In this document: positions 1 through 6,177 of the stretch, piece after piece
How the letters are laid out: the number at the start of each line of letters is the position of its first letter
Numbering within the stretch: the first letter of the stretch is position 1
Assembly (NCBI GenBank): GCA_021848765.1
Contig: JAJZTU010000203.1
Coordinates: 1-6,281 of the forward strand
Direction: 5' to 3'
Origin: Bacillota bacterium
GTDB taxonomy: Bacteria; Bacillota; GCA-003054495; Carboxydocellales; JAJZTU01
DNA length: 6,281 nt
Translations under genes and position numbers: made by a program
The notes under the pieces: model-generated
What the model was told of the DNA's origin: nothing
Databases searched by the model: none
The model's input: only the letters and a program-made list of their open reading frames with translations

Positions 1-9
1 TTCCGATCT
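1..9. other. Probable sequencing-adapter remnant at contig edge
   Basis: The first nine bases, TTCCGATCT, are identical to the 3' end of the common Illumina adapter (ending GCTCTTCCGATCT). The kinase reading frame makes good PhoR-like sense from base 12 onward, but is interrupted by a TGA at 9-11 that uses the last base of this segment. Both facts fit untrimmed adapter joined to genomic DNA at base 10. A nine-base match by chance exactly at the edge is unlikely but possible. Confidence 0.75.
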
Positions 10-11
10 GA

Positions 12-1355
12 GCGCCCGGAGTTCTCAGGCTTGCTATCCCGATGACCAATATCCGCCAATCAGTTGCCCAAGTACGGCAAATTCTTATTGTGGGCACGGG
101 AATAGCCCTGGCCTTGTCTACAATCCTGGCTTTCTATCTTGCCAGGCGCTTTACCAGCCCAATAAGAGAATTGACCCAGGTGGCACAGGAATTAGCACAG
201 GGTAATTTCCGGACCAGGGTTAAGGTGCGCACCGGTGATGAACTGGGCTATCTAAGCAGCACCTTAAACCACATGGCTACCGGGTTGCAGAATATGATTG
301 AGGATATTTCCAATGAAAAGAACAAGATCAGGGCTATCCTCACCAGCATGGGAGACGGGGTGGTTGCCCTGGATTCCGATGGGCGGATAATCCTGGTGAA
401 CCAGGCAGCTGAAAGGATGTTTGGCCGCAGGGAAACTGAGGTAGTGGGTAAATATATCCTCAGCCTGGTCCGTAATTATAAGATTGAAGAACTGGTCAGC
501 CAGGTGGTTGCCTCCCGCAAAGTTATAATTGATGAACTTAAGAGCGCCACCGGGCCGGACAGAATTTTGCGCATCCATGGGGCTCCAATAATTTCAGATG
601 CTGCCAAAATCGTAGGGGTGGCTTTGGTTTTCCGGGATATTACCGGGCTGCGGCAATTGGAACAAATGCGTACCGACTTCGTAGCTAATGTGTCCCATGA
701 GCTAAAAACTCCGTTGACGTCAATTAAAGGTTTTGTGGAGACCCTGCTGGATGGGGCCATGGAAGACAGCGAAGTCAGCCGGCGCTTCCTGGGGATTATC
801 AATGAAGAAACCGACCGGCTGCACCGGCTCATTGCTGACCTGCTTAGCCTGGCTCACATCGAGGCTCCCAGGTTTGAAGCTGCCTACCAGGAGGCAGAGT
901 TGGAGCAGGTAGTGGGCAAAACGGCGGCAATTCTAACTCCTCTGGCTGAGGCCAAGGGAATCAGCCTGAGCCTGGAACTTGACCCCGGGCTGCCGAAAGT
1001 AATTATCAAGGAAGACCTGTTGGGCCAGATTGTCCTGAACCTGATGGACAATGCCATTAAATATACGTTGCCCGGAGGCCGCGTGTCGGTGAAAGCACGC
1101 CGGGAACAGGAACAGGTGGTGGTGGAGGTCAGTGATACCGGAATTGGTATTCCTGAAGAGTCCCTGCCGAGGATATTTGAACGCTTCTACCGGGTAGATA
1201 AGGCCCGTTCCCGGGAGATTGGCGGGACGGGATTAGGCCTTTCCATTGTGAAACATATTTTGGAACGCTACGGCCAGAAAATTTGGGTGGAGTCTACTCC
1301 CGGTAAAGGGTCAGTTTTTTCCTTTACCCTGGCTGCAGCTCAGGAGAGCAAATAA
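12..1355 (+). CDS. phoR: PhoR-type sensor histidine kinase, 5'-truncated
   Basis: Membrane sensor kinase that autophosphorylates on histidine and passes the phosphate to a response regulator, most likely the PhoP/PnpR-type regulator of phosphate starvation. Counting from the ATG at 42, the protein shows a transmembrane helix (about 13-34), a HAMP linker (35-88), a PAS domain (about 93-203), a HisKA dimerisation domain with phospho-acceptor His219 in NVSHELKTP, and an ATPase domain with N box (Asn333, Asn337), G1 DTGIGI (365-370), F box (378-384) and G2 GGTGLGL (394-400). The phospho-acceptor region followed by GFVETLLDGAMED is typical of Firmicutes PhoR rather than WalK. The ATG at 42 is probably internal: codons 12-41 read APGVLRLAIP, which resembles the end of a PhoR extracellular sensor domain, and there is no ribosome binding site before 42. 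The sensor domain and first membrane helix are therefore lost beyond the contig edge. The hairpin just after the stop suggests this is the last gene of its operon. The kinase assignment is certain; PhoR rather than another PAS-HAMP kinase is likely. Confidence 0.9.
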   Translation, partial: APGVLRLAIPMTNIRQSVAQVRQILIVGTGIALALSTILAFYLARRFTSPIRELTQVAQELAQGNFRTRVKVRTGDELGYLSSTLNHMATGLQNMIEDISNEKNKIRAILTSMGDGVVALDSDGRIILVNQAAERMFGRRETEVVGKYILSLVRNYKIEELVSQVVASRKVIIDELKSATGPDRILRIHGAPIISDAAKIVGVALVFRDITGLRQLEQMRTDFVANVSHELKTPLTSIKGFVETLLDGAMEDSEVSRRFLGIINEETDRLHRLIADLLSLAHIEAPRFEAAYQEAELEQVVGKTAAILTPLAEAKGISLSLELDPGLPKVIIKEDLLGQIVLNLMDNAIKYTLPGGRVSVKARREQEQVVVEVSDTGIGIPEESLPRIFERFYRVDKARSREIGGTGLGLSIVKHILERYGQKIWVESTPGKGSVFSFTLAAAQESK

Positions 1356-1370
1356 GGGTTGCCCAACAAA

Positions 1371-1410
1371 GAACCGTGTAGAATCCCCGCCGGGGAAATC
1401 TACACGGTTT
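1371..1410 (+). terminator. Hairpin terminator after the kinase gene
   Basis: The 11-base arm AACCGTGTAGA (1372-1382) pairs perfectly with TCTACACGGTT (1399-1409). An inner TCCCC/GGGGA stem (1384-1388 with 1392-1396) closes on a three-base loop, with a small asymmetric bulge between the two stems. It begins 15 bases after the stop codon. The downstream T run is only three bases, so intrinsic termination may be inefficient, but position and stem strength favour a terminator or a 3'-end stabiliser. Confidence 0.65.
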
Positions 1411-1792
1411 AAGCATTGCATGGAGTGCCTTACTTCCCAGGCAAGAGTTCTCCTTTACTTAGGCCAGGAATGCTGGGGGTCTGAGGGGGTAATCCGGTCT
1501 GCTGCCGAGGTAAAGGAATTTTGCTCTACGGGCTCTTTGAAGCCACCCTTTTTATCAGTTGCGGCTGATTTGGTACCCTGCTTGTGGTGTATTTTGTTTG
1601 GTTTTTTCAAGGTATTTCCTCCTCTGGTTTAATTTTTTATACAACCGTTTCAGGATACGATATATGTTTAGTTTTCCGAAAGAGGGCCGGATTTATAAAA
1701 CCATTTGATGGAAAAAAATAGAAGCAAGATGATGGTTTCCAAGGTAACACATTATGATTTTCGCCCATATTATATACCCAGAATAAATGTTT
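1411..1792. other. Intergenic stretch without a supported gene
   Basis: About 380 bases in which I find no credible gene. A 70-codon open frame at 1420-1632 has no ribosome binding site, an improbable composition and no recognisable domain. The second half is AT-rich and contains T runs near 1600 and 1630. It also has an inverted repeat, AAACCAT (about 1698-1704) with ATGGTTT (about 1732-1738), separated by some 27 bases. TATTAT at 1768-1773 could be a -10 box for the next gene, but no convincing -35 lies at the right distance. No tRNA or known riboswitch pattern was recognised. Confidence 0.5.
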
Positions 1793-1806
1793 AGGGGTGA
1801 TTGGAA

Positions 1807-1986
1807 ATGGCTGACTTTGACCACTGCTCTGAAGAAATCGATAAACTAAGAGTCAGAATTCGCCAGTCCGAAGATGGGCGGAAAAAGAAAATCAAGCTGG
1901 AGAACGACTTTATGAAGGTGACTATTAGGGTTAAGGACAAGGCTGTCCTGCAGGATGAGGATTTTGAGTTAAGGCGGGAAAGCTGA
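1807..1986 (+). CDS. Small charged hypothetical protein, 59 aa
   Basis: I do not recognise this protein. The start is set at ATG 1807 because AGGGGTGA (1793-1800) is an excellent Shine-Dalgarno sequence six to seven bases upstream; the TTG at 1801 would leave no spacing. The product is very hydrophilic, rich in Lys, Arg, Glu and Asp. It has no signal peptide or membrane segment and only one cysteine (Cys7). The N-terminal half (about 8-32) looks helical and may form a short coiled coil. The C-terminal half (about 34-51) has the alternating pattern of beta strands (MKVTIRVKDKAVL). It ends 67 bases before the CBS gene with no terminator-like T run between them, so the two are probably co-transcribed. 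It could be a small regulatory or adaptor protein. Function is unknown; confidence that it is translated rests on the ribosome binding site. Confidence 0.65.
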   Translation: MADFDHCSEEIDKLRVRIRQSEDGRKKKIKLENDFMKVTIRVKDKAVLQDEDFELRRES

Positions 1987-2011
1987 CAAAACATTGTCTT
2001 GCGTAAACCGG

Positions 2012-2043
2012 CTCCTTTTTGGGCACACTAGCTCAAAAAGGAG
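2012..2043 (+). promoter_or_regulatory. Hairpin occluding the CBS gene's Shine-Dalgarno
   Basis: CTCCTTTTTG (2012-2021) is perfectly complementary to CAAAAAGGAG (2034-2043). A G-U pair and a G-C pair extend the stem inward, leaving an eight-base loop (2024-2031). The right arm contains most of AGGAGG (2039-2044), the ribosome binding site for the TTG start at 2054. In the folded RNA that site would be largely paired. There is no T tract after the stem, so it does not look like a terminator. Translational control is inferred from the geometry; no ligand or protein partner can be named. Confidence 0.6.
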
Positions 2044-2053
2044 GGTGAAGCAA

Positions 2054-2482
2054 TTGAGACTGCGTGAAATTATGACTTCCAGTGTGGAAAATGTCAGCCT
2101 TGGTTCCACAGTGCTGGATGCAGCCAAAAAGATGAAGAGCCGTAATGTAGGGTCCATTCCGGTTTGTGAGGGGGACAAAATTGTAGGGATTGTGACCGAC
2201 AGAGATATCGTCCTGCGCACTGTTGCGGACGGCAAGGACCCTAAGGCCTGTCGCTGTGAGGAAATCATGACCAGAGAGCTTATTTTGGGTTCCCCGGATA
2301 TGGATGTCCACGAGGCCGCCCAGATTATGGCTGATGAGCAAATTCGCCGGCTGCCGGTGGCAGACAACGGGCGTCTGGTAGGTATAGTAGCCATAGGTGA
2401 CCTGGCTGTGAAGCCTATTTTTGTCAACGAAGCCGGGGATGCCTTAAGCGATATTTCCAAGCCCGGCCAGAACTTAATGTAG
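2054..2482 (+). CDS. Two-CBS-domain protein, 142 aa
   Basis: Stand-alone CBS pair of the kind that binds adenine nucleotides (AMP, ATP, SAM or similar) in the cleft between two repeats and serves as a cytoplasmic energy or redox sensor. CBS1 spans about residues 8-57 and ends in the signature GIVTDRD (45-51). CBS2 spans about 73-120 and begins EIMTRE. The repeats share the pattern EIMT, then S-I/L-P-V, then GIV. A short tail follows CBS2. The start is TTG 2054, giving MRLREIMTSS, which matches the usual beginning of these proteins; AGGAGG (2039-2044) lies nine bases upstream. The in-frame TTG at 1994 would add twenty non-homologous residues and has no ribosome binding site. The gene follows the 59-residue protein in the same direction and is closed by a terminator. 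The ligand cannot be read from sequence, and no effector domain is fused, so it probably acts on a partner or by binding alone. Confidence 0.9.
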   Translation: MRLREIMTSSVENVSLGSTVLDAAKKMKSRNVGSIPVCEGDKIVGIVTDRDIVLRTVADGKDPKACRCEEIMTRELILGSPDMDVHEAAQIMADEQIRRLPVADNGRLVGIVAIGDLAVKPIFVNEAGDALSDISKPGQNLM

Positions 2483-2516
2483 GACATACCGGATTCTGCC
2501 TGAGGAAAATTTTTTC

Positions 2517-2551
2517 AGAGGTCCTGCCCAGTGGGAGGATCTCTTATTTTT
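2517..2551 (+). terminator. Intrinsic terminator after the CBS gene
   Basis: AGAGGTCCT (2517-2525) pairs with AGGATCTCT (2536-2544), with one G-U pair. After a bulged G, CCC (2527-2529) pairs with GGG (2533-2535) around a three-base loop. The stem runs directly into TTATTTTT (2544-2551). GC-rich stem, small loop and T tract together make this the best intrinsic terminator in the window. It separates the CBS operon from the phospholipase gene. Confidence 0.85.
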
Positions 2552-2604
2552 GCCCAAATACCCGCCCAACAGGGACCCCCGGACAGTCTCAGCCATATTG
2601 TTAT

Positions 2605-2635
2605 AGGAGGAGAACCAGTGTTGTTCAGGGGGTGA
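2605..2635 (+). promoter_or_regulatory. Double ribosome binding site with possible mini-cistron
   Basis: Two Shine-Dalgarno sequences precede the phospholipase gene: AGGAGG at 2605-2610 and AGGGGGTGA at 2627-2635. The second sits four bases before ATG 2640 and sets that start. The first is seven bases before a GTG (2618) that opens a five-codon frame ending in the TGA at 2633-2635, inside the second site. Translation of this mini-cistron could couple to the main gene, or the first site may be incidental. Confidence 0.4.
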
Positions 2636-2639
2636 ACCT

Positions 2640-3608
2640 ATGAAAGCAGATGCGGTATTCGAGGGCGGGGGTGTCAAGGGGATTGCCCTGGTGGGAGCTT
2701 TGTGGGCAGCCGAGGCCAGGGGGTATACCTGGGAAAATGTGGCCGGTACGTCGGCGGGGGCCATTGTCGCTTCCCTGGTGGCAGCAGGCTACACTGCTGC
2801 CGAAATTAAAAAAATTATGGATTCGTTAGATTTCAGGCAGCTCAAAGATGCCCTCGTAGCCGGCAGGATTCCGGTACTAGGGCCTGCCCTGAGTATCGGC
2901 ATAACTAACGGTCTATACAAAGGCAACTATTTTGAGAAATGGCTCCGGGAAAAGCTGGCTGCCAAAGGAGTGCGGACCTTCGGGGACCTGATAATGCAGC
3001 AATACCGTAACGATGAGCAGCGTTGCTACCGGTTGCGGGTTATTGCCGCGGATATCAGCAGAGGCAGGATGTTGATTCTTCCCCAGGACATAGCCGGCTA
3101 TGGCCTAAAACCGGAAAAGTTGGATGTTGCCACTGCTGTAAGGATGAGTATGAGTATTCCGCTGTTTTATCAACCGGTACTATGGGGATATAAAGACAGC
3201 AAGGGCAAACGGCTCATAAGTTATATTGTAGATGGAGGAATCCTAAGTAACTACCCGGTATGGCTGTTTGACACACCGGGCAGACCGGGCTGGCCTACTT
3301 TTGGTTTCCGTCTGGTGGAATCTGAAAACCCGGTGGAGAGAACCCATAACATTTCCGGGCCAATTAGCCTGCTTAGCGCCGTAGTATCGACCATGATGGA
3401 GGCCCATGACCGCAAGCATATTAGTGAGGCTGATTTTGCCCGTACAATTCCCATTCCCACTCTGGGTGTACGGACCACCGATTTCGAACTTGCTAAAGAA
3501 AAACGGGAGGAACTGTTCCGGTCAGGAGTCAGGGCTGCGGAGAAATTCTTGGACAATTGGGATTTCCGCGTCTATGTCACCAGATACCGCAGTGATTCCC
3601 CGCGGTGA
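2640..3608 (+). CDS. Patatin-like phospholipase, 322 aa
   Basis: Predicted serine acyl hydrolase (phospholipase A or lysophospholipase type) with a Ser-Asp catalytic dyad. All the family hallmarks are intact: the glycine-rich oxyanion loop GGGVKG (9-14), the nucleophile elbow GTSAG with Ser38, and the DGG motif with catalytic Asp198 followed by ILSNYPV. There is no signal peptide or membrane helix, so the protein is probably cytoplasmic or loosely membrane-associated, and it differs in this from the secreted toxin-like patatins. The length suits the compact bacterial family (about 300 residues). ATG 2640 starts MKADAVFEGGG, the normal N-terminus for the family, with AGGGGGTGA just upstream. 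The gene lies between the CBS terminator and its own hairpin, so it is probably monocistronic; I see no good promoter in the 90 bases before it. The natural lipid substrate cannot be inferred, though membrane lipid turnover is the usual guess. Confidence 0.93.
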   Translation: MKADAVFEGGGVKGIALVGALWAAEARGYTWENVAGTSAGAIVASLVAAGYTAAEIKKIMDSLDFRQLKDALVAGRIPVLGPALSIGITNGLYKGNYFEKWLREKLAAKGVRTFGDLIMQQYRNDEQRCYRLRVIAADISRGRMLILPQDIAGYGLKPEKLDVATAVRMSMSIPLFYQPVLWGYKDSKGKRLISYIVDGGILSNYPVWLFDTPGRPGWPTFGFRLVESENPVERTHNISGPISLLSAVVSTMMEAHDRKHISEADFARTIPIPTLGVRTTDFELAKEKREELFRSGVRAAEKFLDNWDFRVYVTRYRSDSPR

Positions 3609-3612
3609 GATC

Positions 3613-3639
3613 TGCCCCGGCTTTAGTGGCCGGGGCATT
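3613..3639 (+). terminator. Hairpin after the phospholipase gene
   Basis: TGCCCCGGC (3613-3621) pairs perfectly with GCCGGGGCA (3629-3637) across a seven-base loop, starting four bases after the stop codon. The stem is very GC-rich, but only TTC follows, so the T tract is weak. Most likely the transcript end of the phospholipase gene. Confidence 0.65.
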
Positions 3640-3723
3640 CTGACGATGTAACGTAAGCTGAGTATAGATTGATTTCAGCAGTGCTTTTCTGGATATTTCG
3701 CCTATTTTTCATAAAAATGCTCA

Positions 3724-3752
3724 TTGATAGAGCGGTTCGTCTATGATACAAT
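3724..3752 (+). promoter_or_regulatory. Sigma-A promoter for the hyfB leader
   Basis: TTGATA (3724-3729) and TACAAT (3747-3752) are each one base from the -35 and -10 consensus, and the spacer is exactly 17 bases. Transcription would begin near 3759-3760. That gives an untranslated leader of about 340 bases including the tandem repeats and a hairpin before the HyfB-like gene. This is the best promoter in the window. Confidence 0.75.
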
Positions 3753-3773
3753 CAAAAGCATAGCGTATACGGA

Positions 3774-3802
3774 TTACGACATTTTTCTGCATTGATTATA
3801 CT
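3774..3802 (+). promoter_or_regulatory. Possible second, weaker promoter
   Basis: TATACT (3797-3802) is a fair -10 box with TTACGA (3774-3779) 17 bases upstream as a poor -35 (three of six matches). If used, it would start just upstream of the repeats, near 3809. It would need an activator or be minor. Confidence 0.3.
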
Positions 3803-3825
3803 AAGTTATGCATTAATTACGGAAT

Positions 3826-3993
3826 AAGTTTGCAGTAAGGAAAGGAACTAAATTTACAATAAGGCCAGAGCTAAAGTTTGCAGCAAGACCAGAGCTAAAG
3901 TTTGCAGCAAGACCAGAGCTAAAGTTTACAGCAAGGCCAGAGCTAAAGTTTGCAGCAAGACCAGAGCTAAAGTTTACACCAGGATATGAACTA
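3826..3993 (+). repeat. Tandem 24-base repeats, six to seven copies
   Basis: Head-to-tail copies of a 24-base unit start at 3826, 3850, 3874, 3898, 3922, 3946 and 3970. The units at 3874, 3898 and 3946 are identical (AAGTTTGCAGCAAGACC then AGAGCTA). The unit at 3922 differs at two positions (7 and 15), that at 3850 at five and that at 3970 at seven. The 3826 copy is well conserved only in its first half. There are no spacers, so this is not a CRISPR array. The array lies in the leader between the promoter and the HyfB-like gene. Possible roles are binding sites for a DNA- or RNA-binding regulator, or a slippage-prone tract; none can be decided here. Confidence 0.92.
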
Positions 3994-4009
3994 AAATCTT
4001 GCGAAAAAT

Positions 4010-4044
4010 GGGCAGCAACCCCAGTATTTATGGGGCTGCCCTTT
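4010..4044 (+). terminator. Leader hairpin, possible attenuator before hyfB
   Basis: GGGCAGC (4010-4016) pairs with GCTGCCC (4035-4041), and an inner CCCA/TGGG stem (4020-4023 with 4031-4034) stacks on it across an AAC bulge, leaving a seven-base loop. A short TTT follows. The stem is strong, but the T tract is too short for a confident terminator. Its place between promoter and gene, 60 bases before the start codon, suggests conditional attenuation or RNA stabilisation. The ATG at 4030 lies inside the hairpin and is not a likely start. Confidence 0.45.
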
Positions 4045-4087
4045 CCTCATCCATTGGGGATTTTCACAACAAAACAAAAGATTCCGA

Positions 4088-4093
4088 AGGAGG
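4088..4093 (+). promoter_or_regulatory. Ribosome binding site deciding the hyfB start
   Basis: A full AGGAGG, within GAAGGAGGT, lies eight bases before GTG 4102 and fourteen before ATG 4108. It supports GTG 4102 as the start and argues against the in-frame ATG at 4030, which has no comparable site. Confidence 0.8.
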
Positions 4094-4101
4094 TAAAGGC
4101 T

Positions 4102-6177
4102 GTGCTAATGGACTGGGGAGAAGGAATGTTTTGGCTTTCAGGGGTGATGTATGTACTGGGAGCTGTACTGGCTTTGGGTTTGCAGAAACAGGAACGGGCC
4201 AGTAACTTCATAGGCCACGGGTGTACAGGGCTAGGGGCACTGTTCGGAATAGGAAGTGGGATGTCGGTCTGGTTAACAGGGAGACAACTCAGCATCACCC
4301 TACCGAAGTTGGTGCCTTTTGCTAATTTCAGTATAGCTCTGGACCACCTGGGGGCTTTTTTTCTGTTAGTGATTTCCCTGGCTACCCTGGTGGTCTCGGT
4401 CTATGCTACCGGGTATGTAACTGAGTATTATGGTAAAAAGAATGTTGGCTACCTGAATAGTTTGTTCAACCTGTTTATCCTTTCTATGGTTCTGGTGGTT
4501 TCCGCAGGTAATGCTTTTATGTTTCTGTTGGCCTGGGAAATAATGTCCCTGGTATCGTACTTCCTGGTAACCTTTGAGCATGAGGAAGCCCAGGTTAGAA
4601 GTGCGGGATTTATTTATGTGATAATGACCCATATTGGTACTGCTTTCATCATCCTGGCTTTTCTACTTCTGTACAAGGCATCCGGCACCTTTGATTTCTC
4701 AGGCTACCGGGCTGTGGGGGCAACGCTGCCGACTGCTTTCAAAAGCCTGATTTTCCTCCTGGTCCTGGTGGGTTTCGGTACCAAGGCCGGTTTAATTCCT
4801 TTACACATTTGGCTGCCCCGGGCGCATCCGGTAGCGCCCAGCCATGTCTCCGCCCTGATGTCCGGGGTGATGATCAAAACGGCGGTGTACGGTTTTTTAC
4901 GGGTAGTTTTGGATATTTTGGGCGACCAGGCTTTACAGGGTGGTCCTCAGGCGGTAGCGGCCATACCGGCCTGGTGGGGTATAACTCTCCTGATTTTAGG
5001 GACTGTGTCCGCAGTCCTGGGAGTGATGTATGCTCTGATGGAACAGGATATCAAGCGGCTGCTGGCCTTCAGCAGTGTGGAGAATATGGGCATTATCTTC
5101 ATAGGAATTGGAGCAACCCTGTTATTTATGGTCCATGGCCAGAGGGCTTTGGCGGCTGTGGCTTTATTCGCCTCCCTTTACCACCTGTTAAATCACTCGG
5201 TGTTTAAAAGCCTGCTGTTCATGGGAGCGGGCTCAATCCTCTATGCTACCCACACCCGGAATATGGAGAAGCTGGGGGGATTGATAAGATACATGCCCCA
5301 GACGGCTTTCTTCTTTTTAATTGGTTCCCTGGCGGTTTCCGCCCTGCCGCCCTTCAACGGGTTCATCGGTGAGTGGCTGACTATCCAGGCCCTACTGCTC
5401 TTAAGTGTGAAACTCCCTCACAGCATGGTGAGCGTCCTGGCCCCTCTGGCCGGAACCGCGGTCGCCTTGACCGGCGCCCTGGTTGCCGGGGGATTTGTGA
5501 AGGCCTTTGGGATTACCTTCCTGGCAATGCCCAGGAGTGAAAAGCCGGCCAAAGCCCATGAGGTGCCTGCGGCCATGCGGATAGCCATGGGGATTATGGC
5601 AGTCCTTTGCCTGGTCCTGGGGGTTACCCCCGGCCTGGTTTCCCGGTTCTTAAACAGCGTTGTCGGGCAGCTGGCCGGAGTAGGTCTGGCGACCGGAAGC
5701 GGGTTGGAGTCATGGATAATGCTCACACCGGTTCGGGATGGCCTGTCCAGTCTCTCGACCCTAACGGTCCTGGTGGCTATGGCAGTGATTATCCCGGGAG
5801 CATGGTTAGCGCTGCGGGTTCTGGCCGGGAAAACCAGCCGGAGAGTAGACGAAACCTGGGGCTGCGGGGTCACCCTTGAGCCAAGGATGGAATATACGGG
5901 AACTTCATTCTCCAAGCCGGTGCGGATAATCTTTAAGAAGCTCCTGGAGTTTGACCGCAAGGTGGAGACCTCATACGATACCTGGAGTTACTTCCCCAAA
6001 AAGATTACCTACCGGGCCGAACACAAGCCTTTCTTTGAGTCGCGTGTTTATGAACCCCTGACCAAACTCAGCCTGGTGCTGGCCAACCTGATCCGCCGGG
6101 TTCAGACGGGAAGTATCCACAGTTACCTGGCCTATATACTGGTCACCCTGGTCGTACTCCTGGCCTTCGCCCGGTAG
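4102..6177 (+). CDS. hyfB: HyfB-like hydrogenase-4/complex I proton pump subunit
   Basis: Polytopic membrane subunit of the NuoL/MrpD antiporter-like family, closest in layout to HyfB/HycC of group 4 membrane hydrogenases (HyfB about 670 residues; here 691 from GTG 4102). It would couple electron transfer in a soluble arm to proton or sodium translocation. Visible landmarks: a conserved membrane Glu146 in LLAWEIMSLVSYFLV; Lys228 in GFGTKAGLIPLHIWLPRAHP; HPVAPSHVSALMSG (242-255) followed by Lys259; the family signature QDIKRLLAFSSVENMG (315-330); LLNHSVFKS with Lys369; and ALPPFNGFIGEW (414-425). About fourteen membrane helices fill residues 10-575. A soluble segment with ETWGCG (584-589) and YTGTSFSKPVR (598-608) is typical of HyfB-type proteins rather than NuoL, and a final helix lies near 672-690. 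The gene follows a dedicated promoter and a repeat-bearing leader. Partner genes (HyfC, E, F, G, I or Ech/complex I homologues) are expected downstream but are not seen. Family is certain; HyfB over other complex-I-like members is likely, and the actual electron donor is unknown. Confidence 0.9.
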   Translation: MLMDWGEGMFWLSGVMYVLGAVLALGLQKQERASNFIGHGCTGLGALFGIGSGMSVWLTGRQLSITLPKLVPFANFSIALDHLGAFFLLVISLATLVVSVYATGYVTEYYGKKNVGYLNSLFNLFILSMVLVVSAGNAFMFLLAWEIMSLVSYFLVTFEHEEAQVRSAGFIYVIMTHIGTAFIILAFLLLYKASGTFDFSGYRAVGATLPTAFKSLIFLLVLVGFGTKAGLIPLHIWLPRAHPVAPSHVSALMSGVMIKTAVYGFLRVVLDILGDQALQGGPQAVAAIPAWWGITLLILGTVSAVLGVMYALMEQDIKRLLAFSSVENMGIIFIGIGATLLFMVHGQRALAAVALFASLYHLLNHSVFKSLLFMGAGSILYATHTRNMEKLGGLIRYMPQTAFFFLIGSLAVSALPPFNGFIGEWLTIQALLLLSVKLPHSMVSVLAPLAGTAVALTGALVAGGFVKAFGITFLAMPRSEKPAKAHEVPAAMRIAMGIMAVLCLVLGVTPGLVSRFLNSVVGQLAGVGLATGSGLESWIMLTPVRDGLSSLSTLTVLVAMAVIIPGAWLALRVLAGKTSRRVDETWGCGVTLEPRMEYTGTSFSKPVRIIFKKLLEFDRKVETSYDTWSYFPKKITYRAEHKPFFESRVYEPLTKLSLVLANLIRRVQTGSIHSYLAYILVTLVVLLAFAR

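Noticed and set aside
9..11. In-frame TGA in the kinase as a selenocysteine codon or pseudogene stop
   Set aside because: It is formed by the last base of the adapter-like segment and two genomic bases, and no selenocysteine is known at this place in sensor kinases.
1420..1632. 70-codon open frame as a gene
   Set aside because: No ribosome binding site, unlikely composition (Cys, Trp and Phe-rich), no recognisable domain, and it begins just after a hairpin.
1994..2053. Upstream TTG start for the CBS protein
   Set aside because: It lacks a ribosome binding site and would add twenty residues outside the CBS fold; AGGAGG is correctly spaced to TTG 2054.
1969..2487. Antisense frame covering the CBS gene
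   Set aside because: It mirrors the whole CBS reading frame, and its Ser/Ile/Leu-rich product has no recognisable domain.
3826..3993. CRISPR array
   Set aside because: The 24-base units are directly contiguous with no unique spacers, and no cas gene is nearby.
4030..4101. ATG 4030 as the start of the HyfB-like protein
   Set aside because: It lies in a hairpin, has no Shine-Dalgarno and adds a Pro/Lys-rich stretch unlike the family; GTG 4102 has AGGAGG at eight bases.
5418..5960. Long antisense open frame within hyfB
   Set aside because: It overlaps a strongly supported membrane protein gene, and its product is low-complexity (Arg, Thr, Pro and Ala-rich), typical of an antisense shadow.
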